DNA of 64,000 nucleotides from Bacteroidales bacterium (lineage in GTDB: Bacteria; Bacteroidota; Bacteroidia; Bacteroidales; UBA932): assembly GCA_015060455.1 (NCBI GenBank), contig SUYM01000012.1, positions 1 to 64,000 on the forward strand, read 5' to 3'. The notes beneath the pieces were generated by a model, which searched no databases, was not told where the DNA came from, and worked only from the letters and a program-made list of their open reading frames with translations. A program made the position numbers and the translations under genes. Positions within the stretch are counted from its first letter, which is position 1. Each line of letters opens with the position of its first letter. Below, piece by piece: positions 8,809 to 18,297 of this stretch.

Positions 8809-9858
8809 TTACGGATAATCATTATCAGTTTCTAAATGTTTCAGACCCGCGCCCTCCTTGAACTGCAACTGATATAATTTCAGTCCGAACTCGCCGGCCA
8901 TTGCCATCAGATGGTCGAATATGTCGGATTGCAGTCTTTCATATTCATTCCAGACCTTGTCGCCAAGGAAGAAATACACCTCTATGGGCAGTCCGACCTG
9001 ATCCACCTCCCTCTGTGCTATGATCATATCAAGTTCCTGAACCACAGCATGATGACTCCGCAGATACCGTTCGATATAGACCCTGTACAGTTCCGTATTC
9101 GTCGGGAGCACTTCTCCGGCAGCGACAGTATAATCTGCCATCAGAGGAATACGGGTGCAGATGCTGCGGATCATATCCTCGGTGCATATCTGCAATGAAC
9201 TCACATCTATTCGTATCATCTTATCCACGCGTCTTCCCGGGCTCTCCTGCATGCCCCTCCAGTTCTTGAACGTGGTGTTGATGAGGGTGTATGGAGGGAT
9301 GGTGGAGATGGTGTTGTCCCAGTTTCTGACCTTGACGGTGTTGAGGGTGATTTCCTCCACCGTGCCGTTGGCGCTCCCGTCCGGCATCTGTATCCAGTCT
9401 CCGATGCGTATCATGTTGTTCCGGATAAGTACGGAACCGCTCACGAACCCCAGTATGCTGTCCTTGAATATCAGCATAAGCACGGCTGCGGAAGCCCCCA
9501 GACCGGTCAGAAGGGCTGTGGGAGACTTGTCGATAAGGGTGGAGGTTATTATGATGATGCCTACGAACACCAGTGCCACTTCCAGGGCCTGGACAAGACC
9601 GTTCAGAGGGTGGTGTCTGCTTCTGTCGCTCCTGTTGTACAGGTCAAGAAAGACATGCAGAAGCGAACTGCATATCAGCAGGGCGATGACAATAAGATAC
9701 ACTCTGTCTGCCTTGGTAAGGACCCGCATCAGGAATCCGTTCCTGACTATGTCTGAATGAATCACGAAGTCTCCTGCTATTCCGGGAATCAGCAGCAGAG
9801 TGTTCCGGAAGGCCTTCCGTTTGTTCGGGGTGTCTAAGAATGATCTGAATTTTAACAT
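8809..9858 (-). CDS. Mechanosensitive ion channel (MscS/YbdG-like)
   Basis: MscS pore/beta-domain signature: ALLTGLGASAAVLMLIFKDSILGFVSGSVL ... GDWIQMPDGSANGTVEEITLNTVKVRNWDNTISTIP. Confidence 0.88.
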   Translation of the reverse strand: MLKFRSFLDTPNKRKAFRNTLLLIPGIAGDFVIHSDIVRNGFLMRVLTKADRVYLIVIALLICSSLLHVFLDLYNRSDRSRHHPLNGLVQALEVALVFVGIIIITSTLIDKSPTALLTGLGASAAVLMLIFKDSILGFVSGSVLIRNNMIRIGDWIQMPDGSANGTVEEITLNTVKVRNWDNTISTIPPYTLINTTFKNWRGMQESPGRRVDKMIRIDVSSLQICTEDMIRSICTRIPLMADYTVAAGEVLPTNTELYRVYIERYLRSHHAVVQELDMIIAQREVDQVGLPIEVYFFLGDKVWNEYERLQSDIFDHLMAMAGEFGLKLYQLQFKEGAGLKHLETDNDYP

Positions 9859-9984
9859 ATGTTGACCTTACCCAACTACTGTGCCCAGGAACGGGTGCAT
9901 TTTCTAAAACTACGATTATCAGTATGCTGTAAAACATAGGTGTCACTGCGGTCTTCGCAAAAATTGTTCTGAATCATACTTCAA

Positions 9985-10012
9985 TCAAAAGCGGATAATC
10001 ACAATATTAACT
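9985..10012. repeat. 28-bp direct repeat, copy 1
   Basis: tcaaaagcggataatcacaatattaact, identical to 10390-10417. Confidence 0.85.
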
Positions 10013-10049
10013 AATGATTATCCGCAAACGGTGCAGAAAAACTCACCTG

Positions 10050-10389
10050 ATTACAATCTATAATCTCATCCGGGATTTGGGTACGTATTTCCGGATGAAC
10101 ATGGGAAATTTCGCTGCTCATCCGGGTTTCGGGGGTTGTTTTCCGGATGAAAACGTAATATTGTGGAGGGCGTCAGCAAGGTGTGGCGTCAAGATGCACA
10201 GCGGATGTCTCCATTTGACCCCGTTCAGGTATGACGGCTCGGCATGACGATGAGAGGCATAGTGCAAAAACATAGAAAAACTGCACTATGTACCCTTCAA
10301 AACGAGGAGACCTGCAGCAGTTTTCATGTATTTTTGCTGCAGGTCTACCGGAACTGCTGCCGAATTATTAATTCGGGATACCACTGCAC
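10050..10389. repeat. Dispersed non-coding element R1, inverted relative to R2
   Basis: Reverse complement of 46175-46387 at ~98% identity, apart from two insertions (about 52 bp and 75 bp). Confidence 0.9.
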
Positions 10390-10417
10390 TCAAAAGCGGA
10401 TAATCACAATATTAACT
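10390..10417. repeat. 28-bp direct repeat, copy 2
   Basis: Identical to 9985-10012. Confidence 0.85.
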
Positions 10418-10437
10418 TTAATTATCAGAAAAAGTGT

Positions 10438-10446
10438 GGGGGGGGG
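10438..10446 (+). repeat. Homopolymeric G tract (9 G)
   Basis: Uninterrupted run upstream of a TATATTTG -7 box at 10461-10468. Confidence 0.85.
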
Positions 10447-10460
10447 TAAGAAAAAAGTGT

Positions 10461-10468
10461 TATATTTG
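10461..10468 (+). promoter_or_regulatory. Candidate -7 box (TATATTTG) of the pilus operon
   Basis: TAnnTTTG match immediately upstream of the first operon gene. Confidence 0.5.
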
Positions 10469-10492
10469 CTGATTAATATCGGAAATAAAGTT

Positions 10493-12361
10493 TTGAATCG
10501 CCTTGGCATAATAGCGCTGACGTGCTTGTTTTTTGCGCCCTTTCTGAAAGCAAAGGAAAGGGATGCATACTCTTTTGTTGACAATATGGCGCTGAAAACC
10601 AATGCTTTCGAGTGGTTGATAACTGTTCCGAACTTCGGGTTTGAATATGATGTGGTAAGGACTACATATCAGAAGATGACTCTCGGTCTGACTGCAAAAT
10701 ACAATTGGAACTCTTACCATAAACTCACCCCCTCGACAGCATTTGACCTGCTTGACGTGCGTCCGGAGTTCAGATATTATCTGCGTGCCGATGCCAATAG
10801 CAGAAAGACGGAGAAACCATGGTGGGGCAAGATGACGCGTCGCTGGTGGGCTATGTATATAGGACCATATCTGTCGTATGGAAATTATACGTTCAAATTG
10901 GCACCCCAAGGGATTCATGGTTACTCTTTCGGCGCAGGTGTGAGTGTGGGATATGCGGCACCGCTTTATGAATACAATAAGGGGGCAGTGGATATTGAGT
11001 TCGGTTTTTCTCTCGGTCTGCAGGGATGTACACGTGATGTGTTTACATATAATCCGGAGGGATACTATTATATGAAGGTACCGGAAAAGAGCAAGGATCT
11101 TCATTTTACTCCGTTTCCGGTGGTGTCAGAGTTGAGGGTGGCCTTTGTGTGGAGAAAGCAGTCGATTGCCCATCAGGTGAAGATCTATGAGCAGAAGGCG
11201 AACTACCTTCACAAGAAAAAGACGAGTGTGGACAAATATATAAAACGGTCGATACCGGAATATATCAACGAATCCTTCTTTCATGACGGCAGGAAGTTGC
11301 GCGATATGATTGATGTTGTGACGGATCTTGAAACGATATGTGCCAGGGACCTGGATACCAATGCCATTGTTCAGTTTGATGCCGAGATGTCAGGTGTGAA
11401 ATCCAAGTATATGGCGACCTTGGATGGTGTTGATAGTGTGAGGTTTGAAAAGAGTTATCAGCAGACAAGGGATCAGTTGAGGAAGAAGGCTGGAAAGGAG
11501 CGGGACCGTCTGACAGATAAGTATTTGAAATTGTGTACGACATCGGCATATCAAAAGCAGGTGACAGAACAATTTGCTGAAATAATACTGGATGTCCTGA
11601 CAGATTCGATGATTTTCACTCCGGATGGAAAAAATGTGAAGGATAGTCTTGATTTTCAGGCCAATCTTGATTTCAAATGCGAAGAACGGCTTAAAAAGGA
11701 GGAAATACGGACGGTCTATAAGAATTTTGCATTCCTTAGGAACATCCGCCTGAAACGACCTGCGGCAAAGGATACTGCAAGATTTGCAGCATTCAGGCAG
11801 ACCTGGTTCAACCTCCGTGGCAAGGAGAAGGATTCTTCCGCACTGACACATGAATTTGATAAGAAATTCGGTTGGTACCTGTCAAGTTTCAATCAGAAGG
11901 ACAGTGCCGAGTTCATGAAACTGGACTCGCTGCTGAAAGTGAAACTGGCGGATATGGTGGAGAAAAGACGTAATGAACTTGTAGCCGCTCATTGTAGTAA
12001 GGAAACTCTGATGAAATTGGAGGATGCCTCACTAGCCAGACATAGGGCGGAAATCGAGAAGGTCCTGCCGCTCACTTTGCTGTATTCGGAAGGGAACCTG
12101 CGTGAGGCCAGGGAATTCCACAATGATGTCAACAACAGGTGCGATGTGCTGCTTAACAAGGAGAGATATGCTCAGACAGAGGCGGAACTCGAAGCGATCA
12201 GGGCAAAATATCCTCCTGTCAGGACAAAACAGGACAACAAGAGACTTGATTATATCGACAGTCAGGTGCTGAAACTGAAAGGAGAGGCAGAAAAGGCTCG
12301 TGACAACCTGGTAAGAATGTATATGCAGAAACGCCATGAAGCGTCAGGAAGAACACAATAA
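10493..12361 (+). CDS. DUF3575-like outer-membrane barrel fused to a long charged C-terminal region
   Basis: MALKTNAFEWLITVPNFGFEYDVV...VRPEFRYYLR is DUF3575-like; the remainder is Lys/Glu-rich and helical-looking. Start uncertain (TTG 10493 proposed); ORF is open from ATG 10244. Confidence 0.7.
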   Translation: MNRLGIIALTCLFFAPFLKAKERDAYSFVDNMALKTNAFEWLITVPNFGFEYDVVRTTYQKMTLGLTAKYNWNSYHKLTPSTAFDLLDVRPEFRYYLRADANSRKTEKPWWGKMTRRWWAMYIGPYLSYGNYTFKLAPQGIHGYSFGAGVSVGYAAPLYEYNKGAVDIEFGFSLGLQGCTRDVFTYNPEGYYYMKVPEKSKDLHFTPFPVVSELRVAFVWRKQSIAHQVKIYEQKANYLHKKKTSVDKYIKRSIPEYINESFFHDGRKLRDMIDVVTDLETICARDLDTNAIVQFDAEMSGVKSKYMATLDGVDSVRFEKSYQQTRDQLRKKAGKERDRLTDKYLKLCTTSAYQKQVTEQFAEIILDVLTDSMIFTPDGKNVKDSLDFQANLDFKCEERLKKEEIRTVYKNFAFLRNIRLKRPAAKDTARFAAFRQTWFNLRGKEKDSSALTHEFDKKFGWYLSSFNQKDSAEFMKLDSLLKVKLADMVEKRRNELVAAHCSKETLMKLEDASLARHRAEIEKVLPLTLLYSEGNLREAREFHNDVNNRCDVLLNKERYAQTEAELEAIRAKYPPVRTKQDNKRLDYIDSQVLKLKGEAEKARDNLVRMYMQKRHEASGRTQ

Positions 12362-13414
12362 ATGAAGGTGGAAGGTAACATATTGGCGATGGTTGTAATG
12401 ACTGTGTTTGCTCTGTCATGCAGTAAGTTTTACTATGGCGGAGTAAACGGTGATGACACTTGTCTGGAGGCCCTGGTGGAACCCGCTGATGCCGAACATG
12501 TCTATACCGTCATGGGCAGCCGTCTGGTGAATTCTGTTCATTATGTGTGGAAGGATACTGTGTCCCAGGTCATAAGGCATGGAGAGTATTATGCCGTGGC
12601 TTTTTATGCGGATACGGATGTTTATGAGATAAACAAGGTTACCGGTGAGGATGGCGAGATGGATGCCCTTGAAAAATTTGCTGCTGACAAGACGATGAGC
12701 ATGCAGGATATATATGTCAGTCTTCCTGTGATGGCAGATACGGACTATGGCAAACTGGCGGACTATAATCCTTATTCATCATTTATCAGACCGGCAGAAG
12801 GACTTTTTGCCTGTGATTTCATGAAGTTTACTGCCAGGGATACTGCCATGAAGATATCCTTCTCCCCGCGACCTTTGACTCAGAGCCTCACCTTCCGTCT
12901 GAAAGTAAGACCCGAGGAGGGAGTGACAGTTACCGGTTTGCGTGCGGCGGTGTCCGGTGTGGCGGGCAAGGTAAGGGTGATGTCCGGGATGGTGCGCAAT
13001 GACTCCAGGAATCCTACTTATAGGCAATATATCCCGATGCAGCAGGTTTCAGAGCAGGAGGTGATAATTTTTGAGGGTGAGACTCAGGTGTTGGGCCTGT
13101 TCCCATCATCTTCAAGTTTATACACATCAGGTGCGGGAATATTTCAGGCTGAAATAAGTGCTTCGGTGATGCTTGATGGTGTGGAGTACAAGCGGGTATT
13201 CTATGTGGGAATAAATATGAAGAGTGTGATAGAAAAGGCCGGACTGATGGAGGAGGCGAAGGATAAGTCAGGATTCAGAGTCTCCCGTTCGGAGGCTGTG
13301 CTTGAGGTGCCGGTCGTGTTGGAGGTCGGTTTTGACAAGGTGGTATCCGGTGAGGGTGAAGGGTATGAGCAGTGGTTTGTTCACGATAACGAAGATCTGG
13401 AATTTGAAGTGTAA
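12362..13414 (+). CDS. Lipoprotein, DUF5119/Mfa2-FimB-like (pilus operon)
   Basis: Lipobox FALSCSK; start overlaps the previous stop codon (taaatga); genomic context. Confidence 0.6.
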   Translation: MKVEGNILAMVVMTVFALSCSKFYYGGVNGDDTCLEALVEPADAEHVYTVMGSRLVNSVHYVWKDTVSQVIRHGEYYAVAFYADTDVYEINKVTGEDGEMDALEKFAADKTMSMQDIYVSLPVMADTDYGKLADYNPYSSFIRPAEGLFACDFMKFTARDTAMKISFSPRPLTQSLTFRLKVRPEEGVTVTGLRAAVSGVAGKVRVMSGMVRNDSRNPTYRQYIPMQQVSEQEVIIFEGETQVLGLFPSSSSLYTSGAGIFQAEISASVMLDGVEYKRVFYVGINMKSVIEKAGLMEEAKDKSGFRVSRSEAVLEVPVVLEVGFDKVVSGEGEGYEQWFVHDNEDLEFEV

Positions 13415-13426
13415 TATTATTATATA

Positions 13427-14641
13427 GTGTTGAGACGACTTACATATATGTTTCTTTTGACTCCACTGCTTATGGGGTGTCTGGATGATTCCTACAGGGG
13501 AACTCCGGACAGTCTGTATGGCTATGGTTCTCAGGAGATTCCTGTGGTTGTCGCTTTGGGTGATCCTACCGGAGGAATCGCAAAAGGTTCAGGAGTGATA
13601 GAAAATGTCGGGAACTGGACCGGAAAGCATATATATGTATATGCCTTCAACAAGGAGGCGGAGAATGCCTTCAGTTTTTACAGTTATGCAAGAAGGGACA
13701 GGTGTCTTGTAGATGGGTCTAATGACAATCCTAATTCGAGAGCAGGCAAGAAGGCCTACCTGACGGCAGATGACGCTTATGCCAAATGGGCCGTGGAGGA
13801 GGAAGATATGCTGTATCCTGTTTCAGAAGGTACCCCGTTGTCCTATGATTTCTTTGCATATTATCTTGATGATATCGACCCTCCATATACCTCGTACAAC
13901 AGGACAGAAAATTCGATTTCCGTCGATATTGAGATTGATGGTTCTCAGGATATAATGTCCTCCAAGGCTGAACTGACTGATGAACAGTTGAAAGCGTTTA
14001 CAGAGAAGGATAAGGTGTCTGTGCTGGAAAATGCCTTCAGTTTCTATACGGCACAAAGAAATATTGCTCCGACATTCATGTTCAAGCACCATCTCGTGAA
14101 TCTGGAGTTTGAATTAGTGTCAGACCTGGTGTCAGAGGAACCTAAGACAGTGACTGTTCATGCCATGTCTGTGGAATCTCAAACCAAGGCTACATTTGTG
14201 GTTGCAGACCGTGATGGAGCACGTCTGGGACTGACCTTCAGAGGTGGCCTGAGGGAATTGCCGCTAAGGCAGAAGGACGGGACTGATATGCCTGATGACA
14301 AGTATGTCATTCACAGTACTTCGTGGGATCCGGAAGGGGCAGAGGATTATGATCGGGAAACAATCAGGATGGATGAGGGCCTGTTGGTGGCTCCTGCACA
14401 GGCATATGACCTGTACATGGTCATGACCGAGAAATATGATAATGGAAAAGTCGTGATTGAAAGACAGAAGAGTCTGATTGACATCACTTATCCCAAAGGA
14501 TTTGTGGCGGGAAATAAATACAAGGTGAAACTGGTCATAAAAGGCGCCATCAATGTTTTGGCTTATGTGGATGTTGAACCTTGGGGGACAGGAGGAAAAC
14601 TTGATGTGGATACAGAATCAGACAAACCGGACATAGAATGA
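13427..14641 (+). CDS. Fimbrillin-family lipoprotein (Mfa-like)
   Basis: GTG start; lipobox LLMGCLDD; YDFFAYYLDD...DIMSSKA...FMFKHHLVNLEFE pattern shared with the next two ORFs. Confidence 0.7.
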   Translation: MLRRLTYMFLLTPLLMGCLDDSYRGTPDSLYGYGSQEIPVVVALGDPTGGIAKGSGVIENVGNWTGKHIYVYAFNKEAENAFSFYSYARRDRCLVDGSNDNPNSRAGKKAYLTADDAYAKWAVEEEDMLYPVSEGTPLSYDFFAYYLDDIDPPYTSYNRTENSISVDIEIDGSQDIMSSKAELTDEQLKAFTEKDKVSVLENAFSFYTAQRNIAPTFMFKHHLVNLEFELVSDLVSEEPKTVTVHAMSVESQTKATFVVADRDGARLGLTFRGGLRELPLRQKDGTDMPDDKYVIHSTSWDPEGAEDYDRETIRMDEGLLVAPAQAYDLYMVMTEKYDNGKVVIERQKSLIDITYPKGFVAGNKYKVKLVIKGAINVLAYVDVEPWGTGGKLDVDTESDKPDIE

Positions 14642-14688
14642 TTTTTATACCTTTTATACTTATTTATTAACCTAAAAAACAAAAAGAA

Positions 14689-16488
14689 ATGAAAAGAATT
14701 TTCACTTTCTGTGCAGCCGTAGCAATGCTCGCTGCATGTGTGAAGGAGGCTCCAAAGACTCCTTCTGCCAATGGCATCACGACTCCGAATGAGGACGGTG
14801 CTCCTATGGCGATTCAAATGAAGTCAAATGTCGTGGCTTCGGTTGAGACAAAGGCTCAGGGTAGTGTTGACGCGTTTAACAAAAACCAGAAACTCTATAT
14901 CTATGGTATAGAGAGAGCAGCAGAAATGGATTATACAAGACTTGTGCGTCTTGTTGATAACGACAATGTCATCTATCCGCAGGCATTCCCTAATAATGAC
15001 GGACTTGTTGACCTGAAATATGCCGTTGAAGATGAAGACGATAATGTCGTGATGAAACCTTACTATTACGAGGGCAGCAAGACTTATGATTTCTATGGCT
15101 ACTATATAGATGATCTTGAATCTGACCCAAAGAAGGAAACTGATAGGATTTATGTTCCGATTCAGATTACCGGAGGTGAGGACATCTTGACTGCCAAGGC
15201 AAATCCACAGGTTGATGCTGCAGGAAAATTGGATTACAGATATGCTTATTCTGCATATGCTGCGCGTCGCGATGTTCAGCCAAAACTTACATTCCAGCAT
15301 AAACTTGTTCAGTTCACTTTCAAGGTTAAATCTTGTTATGAACCAGAGGAAGGTGATCCGGATCTTATTGTTGATAGTTTGTCAATTACGACTAGATACA
15401 AGGCAAATCTTCAGGTAGCACCAGTCGGTAAACTTGAAGATATCGACGGAGATACAAAGGAACTTTTCCTTTGTGAACTTGATGATAATGGTAAACTCGT
15501 AAAGTTGGACACACTAGAAGTACCTAAGAAGTCTTCTCAGAAGAACACTAGAGACCTTGGACAGAGCCTGATGGTTATTCCTAATGATACGTACGATCCT
15601 GAAACTGGTGACTTGTACGACTTTACACTTTATACGACATACGACGGAGTGTCAACACCTGTTTCCGGTCAGATAAAGTTCGATGACATTGCCATTAAAA
15701 TCCCCGGACAAAAACAGTTTACGGCCGGTTATTCTTACGAGGTTACAATCTTGGTTTATGGTCTTGAAAGGATTGAACTGACTGTTGCACTGACTCCTTG
15801 GAAAAAGGGTGGTAGCATAGAAATCGATACAGATGAGCCGCCTACAATCTGGGATGAGAATGGTAATGAAATTACGGGAAATGAACCTACAGAACCAGGT
15901 GCGAGCCATAAGATTACGGATAAGAGTGGAAATGAGATCACTATCTACAAGTCAGAGGGTGAGGAACCAGCAGTGGGTGACTTGGCTTCTCCGGACGGTT
16001 TGTATGAAATGCTGGATGGCACATCAATCTTGATTGAAGGAGGCGTAATCACTGAGATCAGACCGGCAAGTTATGTAATCACTGACAAGGACGGAAAGGA
16101 GATCACTATCTACCAGGCTGAGAGCGAGGCTCTTGCAGTAGGCGTATCTGCTTCTCCAAACGGAACGTATGTTATGGAGGATGGAAGCACAATCGTCATT
16201 ACTAAGGGCAAAATCGCCTCAATCACTCCTGCTCAGGGCGAAGAAGAGGAAGAAGAGGAAATTGTTCCGACTCCGACTCCAAGTTATGTAATCAATGACA
16301 AGGACGGAAATGAGATCACTATCTACCAGGCTGAGGGCGAGGCTCTTGCAGTAGGCGTATCTGCTTCTCCAGACGGAACATATGTTATGGAGGATGGAAG
16401 CACAATCGTCATTACTGATGGCAAAATCGCCGAAATCACTCCTGCTCAGGGCGAAGAAGAGGGTGGTCAGGACGAGCCACAAAACTAA
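14689..16488 (+). CDS. Fimbrillin-family lipoprotein with C-terminal tandem repeats
   Basis: Lipobox MLAACVK; YDFYGYYIDD...DILTAKA...LTFQHKLVQFTFKV; three ~60-70 aa C-terminal repeats. Confidence 0.78.
   Translation: MKRIFTFCAAVAMLAACVKEAPKTPSANGITTPNEDGAPMAIQMKSNVVASVETKAQGSVDAFNKNQKLYIYGIERAAEMDYTRLVRLVDNDNVIYPQAFPNNDGLVDLKYAVEDEDDNVVMKPYYYEGSKTYDFYGYYIDDLESDPKKETDRIYVPIQITGGEDILTAKANPQVDAAGKLDYRYAYSAYAARRDVQPKLTFQHKLVQFTFKVKSCYEPEEGDPDLIVDSLSITTRYKANLQVAPVGKLEDIDGDTKELFLCELDDNGKLVKLDTLEVPKKSSQKNTRDLGQSLMVIPNDTYDPETGDLYDFTLYTTYDGVSTPVSGQIKFDDIAIKIPGQKQFTAGYSYEVTILVYGLERIELTVALTPWKKGGSIEIDTDEPPTIWDENGNEITGNEPTEPGASHKITDKSGNEITIYKSEGEEPAVGDLASPDGLYEMLDGTSILIEGGVITEIRPASYVITDKDGKEITIYQAESEALAVGVSASPNGTYVMEDGSTIVITKGKIASITPAQGEEEEEEEIVPTPTPSYVINDKDGNEITIYQAEGEALAVGVSASPDGTYVMEDGSTIVITDGKIAEITPAQGEEEGGQDEPQN
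16069..16464 (+). repeat. 213-bp (71-aa period) in-frame tandem repeat, about 1.9 near-identical copies
   Basis: Unit starts at 16069 and 16282; a more divergent third copy lies at 15905-16068. Confidence 0.9.
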
Positions 16489-16509
16489 TCGTACAGAAAC
16501 TTATCAGTA

Positions 16510-17706
16510 ATGAAAAGATTCAGTATCATATTTCTTTTTGCTCTTGCCGCTTTCGTGGCAGGATGTTCTAAGGATATAGAGACTGGGAAAAATCCGATCA
16601 ATCAGCGTCCTTCGTGGATCGATGACGAAACGCAACTTGTGCCTATCCAGTTCGGAACTTCCGGCATGGGCGTCAAGACCCGTTCAAGATTCGAAAACCT
16701 GGAGGCTATGTATGGTAAGACATTGGGTGTTGTAGGCGTGGATGTCAATCATGACTTGACAACCACCGGCTCGGATGTGTTCTGTCTTAATGACGAAATC
16801 GTCACTTGCGGAGATGTTGGAGGAAAAACTATGATCATTTTCGATGAGCCTCGATATTATCCGTATAGATCAGACTACAACTATTCCTTCTTCTCATATT
16901 ACAGGGGAGAAAATCCGGCGGCACTCTCTTATGACAGCGAGAGCATCAAACTTCCTTTTACGGGCAAGTATTGGGGATGTCAGGATATTGTCTGGGCTAG
17001 GACGGATGCGGACACCATGTTCGTCAAGAAATCTGCCGGAGAATATGTTCCGGCGTCCAGGGATGAAGCCGTCGGTTATTATAACGGCTACAATGCTTCC
17101 TATATGAGGTTTCTTGCGAAAAATGGCCTGTATGACACCAACCTTCCGACATTGTCATTTGAGCATGCTACAACCAATATCAGATTTGTTGCTGTGCTTG
17201 ATCCGACGGTAGTCACATCGTTTGACATGGTGCCTGTGATTACCGAAGTACGCCTTTCAGGAGATGAGGTCTATACGGGGGCATCCTTGAATGTTGTACA
17301 CAAGGATGCACTTCTCGCGGGTACATTCGATGTTTCCAACGATACGACAACTATTACCCTGCATGGGGGAGATGGCAAGACTGCGTTGGACATTACCCCT
17401 GATGAAGATGGTGAGGAACTTCTCGATGGATTTTTCCTTCAACCGATAAGTGAGAACAGTAAACTCCATCTTGAACTTGACCTTGAGTTCAGCAACGGTT
17501 CCACTACGACCGTGGAGACCGATATAAATAAGCATGTCAGGTTTGAAGCAGGATACTTCTACACTTACCAGGTGAAACTTTATAGGACTGTGGGAATTGA
17601 AATCGCAGTCAAGGAACTCGAGGAATGGCATAACGGCTTTGCCACTGATGTCAGCGATGATGTTCTTGGAACCGATGATACCCCTGTTCTCAATGGTGTT
17701 TCATAG
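16510..17706 (+). CDS. Fimbrillin-family lipoprotein
   Basis: Lipobox FVAGCSK; YSFFSYYRGE...DIVWART...LSFEHATTNIRFVAVL. Confidence 0.75.
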   Translation: MKRFSIIFLFALAAFVAGCSKDIETGKNPINQRPSWIDDETQLVPIQFGTSGMGVKTRSRFENLEAMYGKTLGVVGVDVNHDLTTTGSDVFCLNDEIVTCGDVGGKTMIIFDEPRYYPYRSDYNYSFFSYYRGENPAALSYDSESIKLPFTGKYWGCQDIVWARTDADTMFVKKSAGEYVPASRDEAVGYYNGYNASYMRFLAKNGLYDTNLPTLSFEHATTNIRFVAVLDPTVVTSFDMVPVITEVRLSGDEVYTGASLNVVHKDALLAGTFDVSNDTTTITLHGGDGKTALDITPDEDGEELLDGFFLQPISENSKLHLELDLEFSNGSTTTVETDINKHVRFEAGYFYTYQVKLYRTVGIEIAVKELEEWHNGFATDVSDDVLGTDDTPVLNGVS

Positions 17707-18297
17707 ATGAAGTCTCTATTTAATATTTTCAGGATCCCGGCAGTAATCATTGCTGCCGGGCTTATCCTGTTTTCTACCAAGGCTAATGCCCAACAGGTCG
17801 CATTGAAGACCAATGCTTTGATGTGGACCGTTCTCACTCCAAATATAGGGGCGGAGTTTGTACTGGGTGAGCGATATAGCCTTGACCTCTCCGTATTCGG
17901 ACATTATAATCCGTATGGAGTGGATTCTAAAATTCTTGCAGTGCAGCCCGAGTTCCGATACTGGTTTAACGGAAGACCGATGATCAGAGAGTTTGTCGGA
18001 GCCTCGACAATGGTTGCAAAATATGATTTTGATATAAAACGACAGGTTCATGACGGATATGCCGCTTCGGCAGGTGTGGTTGGAGGATATGTGTTCCTGT
18101 TGGGCAAAAAGAAGGATACAAAGTGGAGGTTGGAGTTGTGCGGAGGTATATCCCTGCTGTTTTTCAGTCAGAAACAGCATTATAGGGATGATAATTACGA
18201 TGACTATTTTATTGAGCAGGTTGCTGCTGCCAATTCGTGGGGATATAAGATTTTTCCCGCAAAATTAGGTGTGACATTTACTTATATAATAAAATAA
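17707..18297 (+). CDS. DUF3575 family outer-membrane protein
   Basis: QQVALKTNALMWTVLTPNIGAEFVLGERYSLDLSVFGHYNPY...VQPEFRYWFNGRP. Confidence 0.85.
   Translation: MKSLFNIFRIPAVIIAAGLILFSTKANAQQVALKTNALMWTVLTPNIGAEFVLGERYSLDLSVFGHYNPYGVDSKILAVQPEFRYWFNGRPMIREFVGASTMVAKYDFDIKRQVHDGYAASAGVVGGYVFLLGKKKDTKWRLELCGGISLLFFSQKQHYRDDNYDDYFIEQVAAANSWGYKIFPAKLGVTFTYIIK

Noticed and set aside
10460-11104. 214-aa minus-strand ORF opposite the DUF3575-fusion gene
   Set aside because: No motif, and the opposing frame is a continuous membrane-protein gene with operon context.
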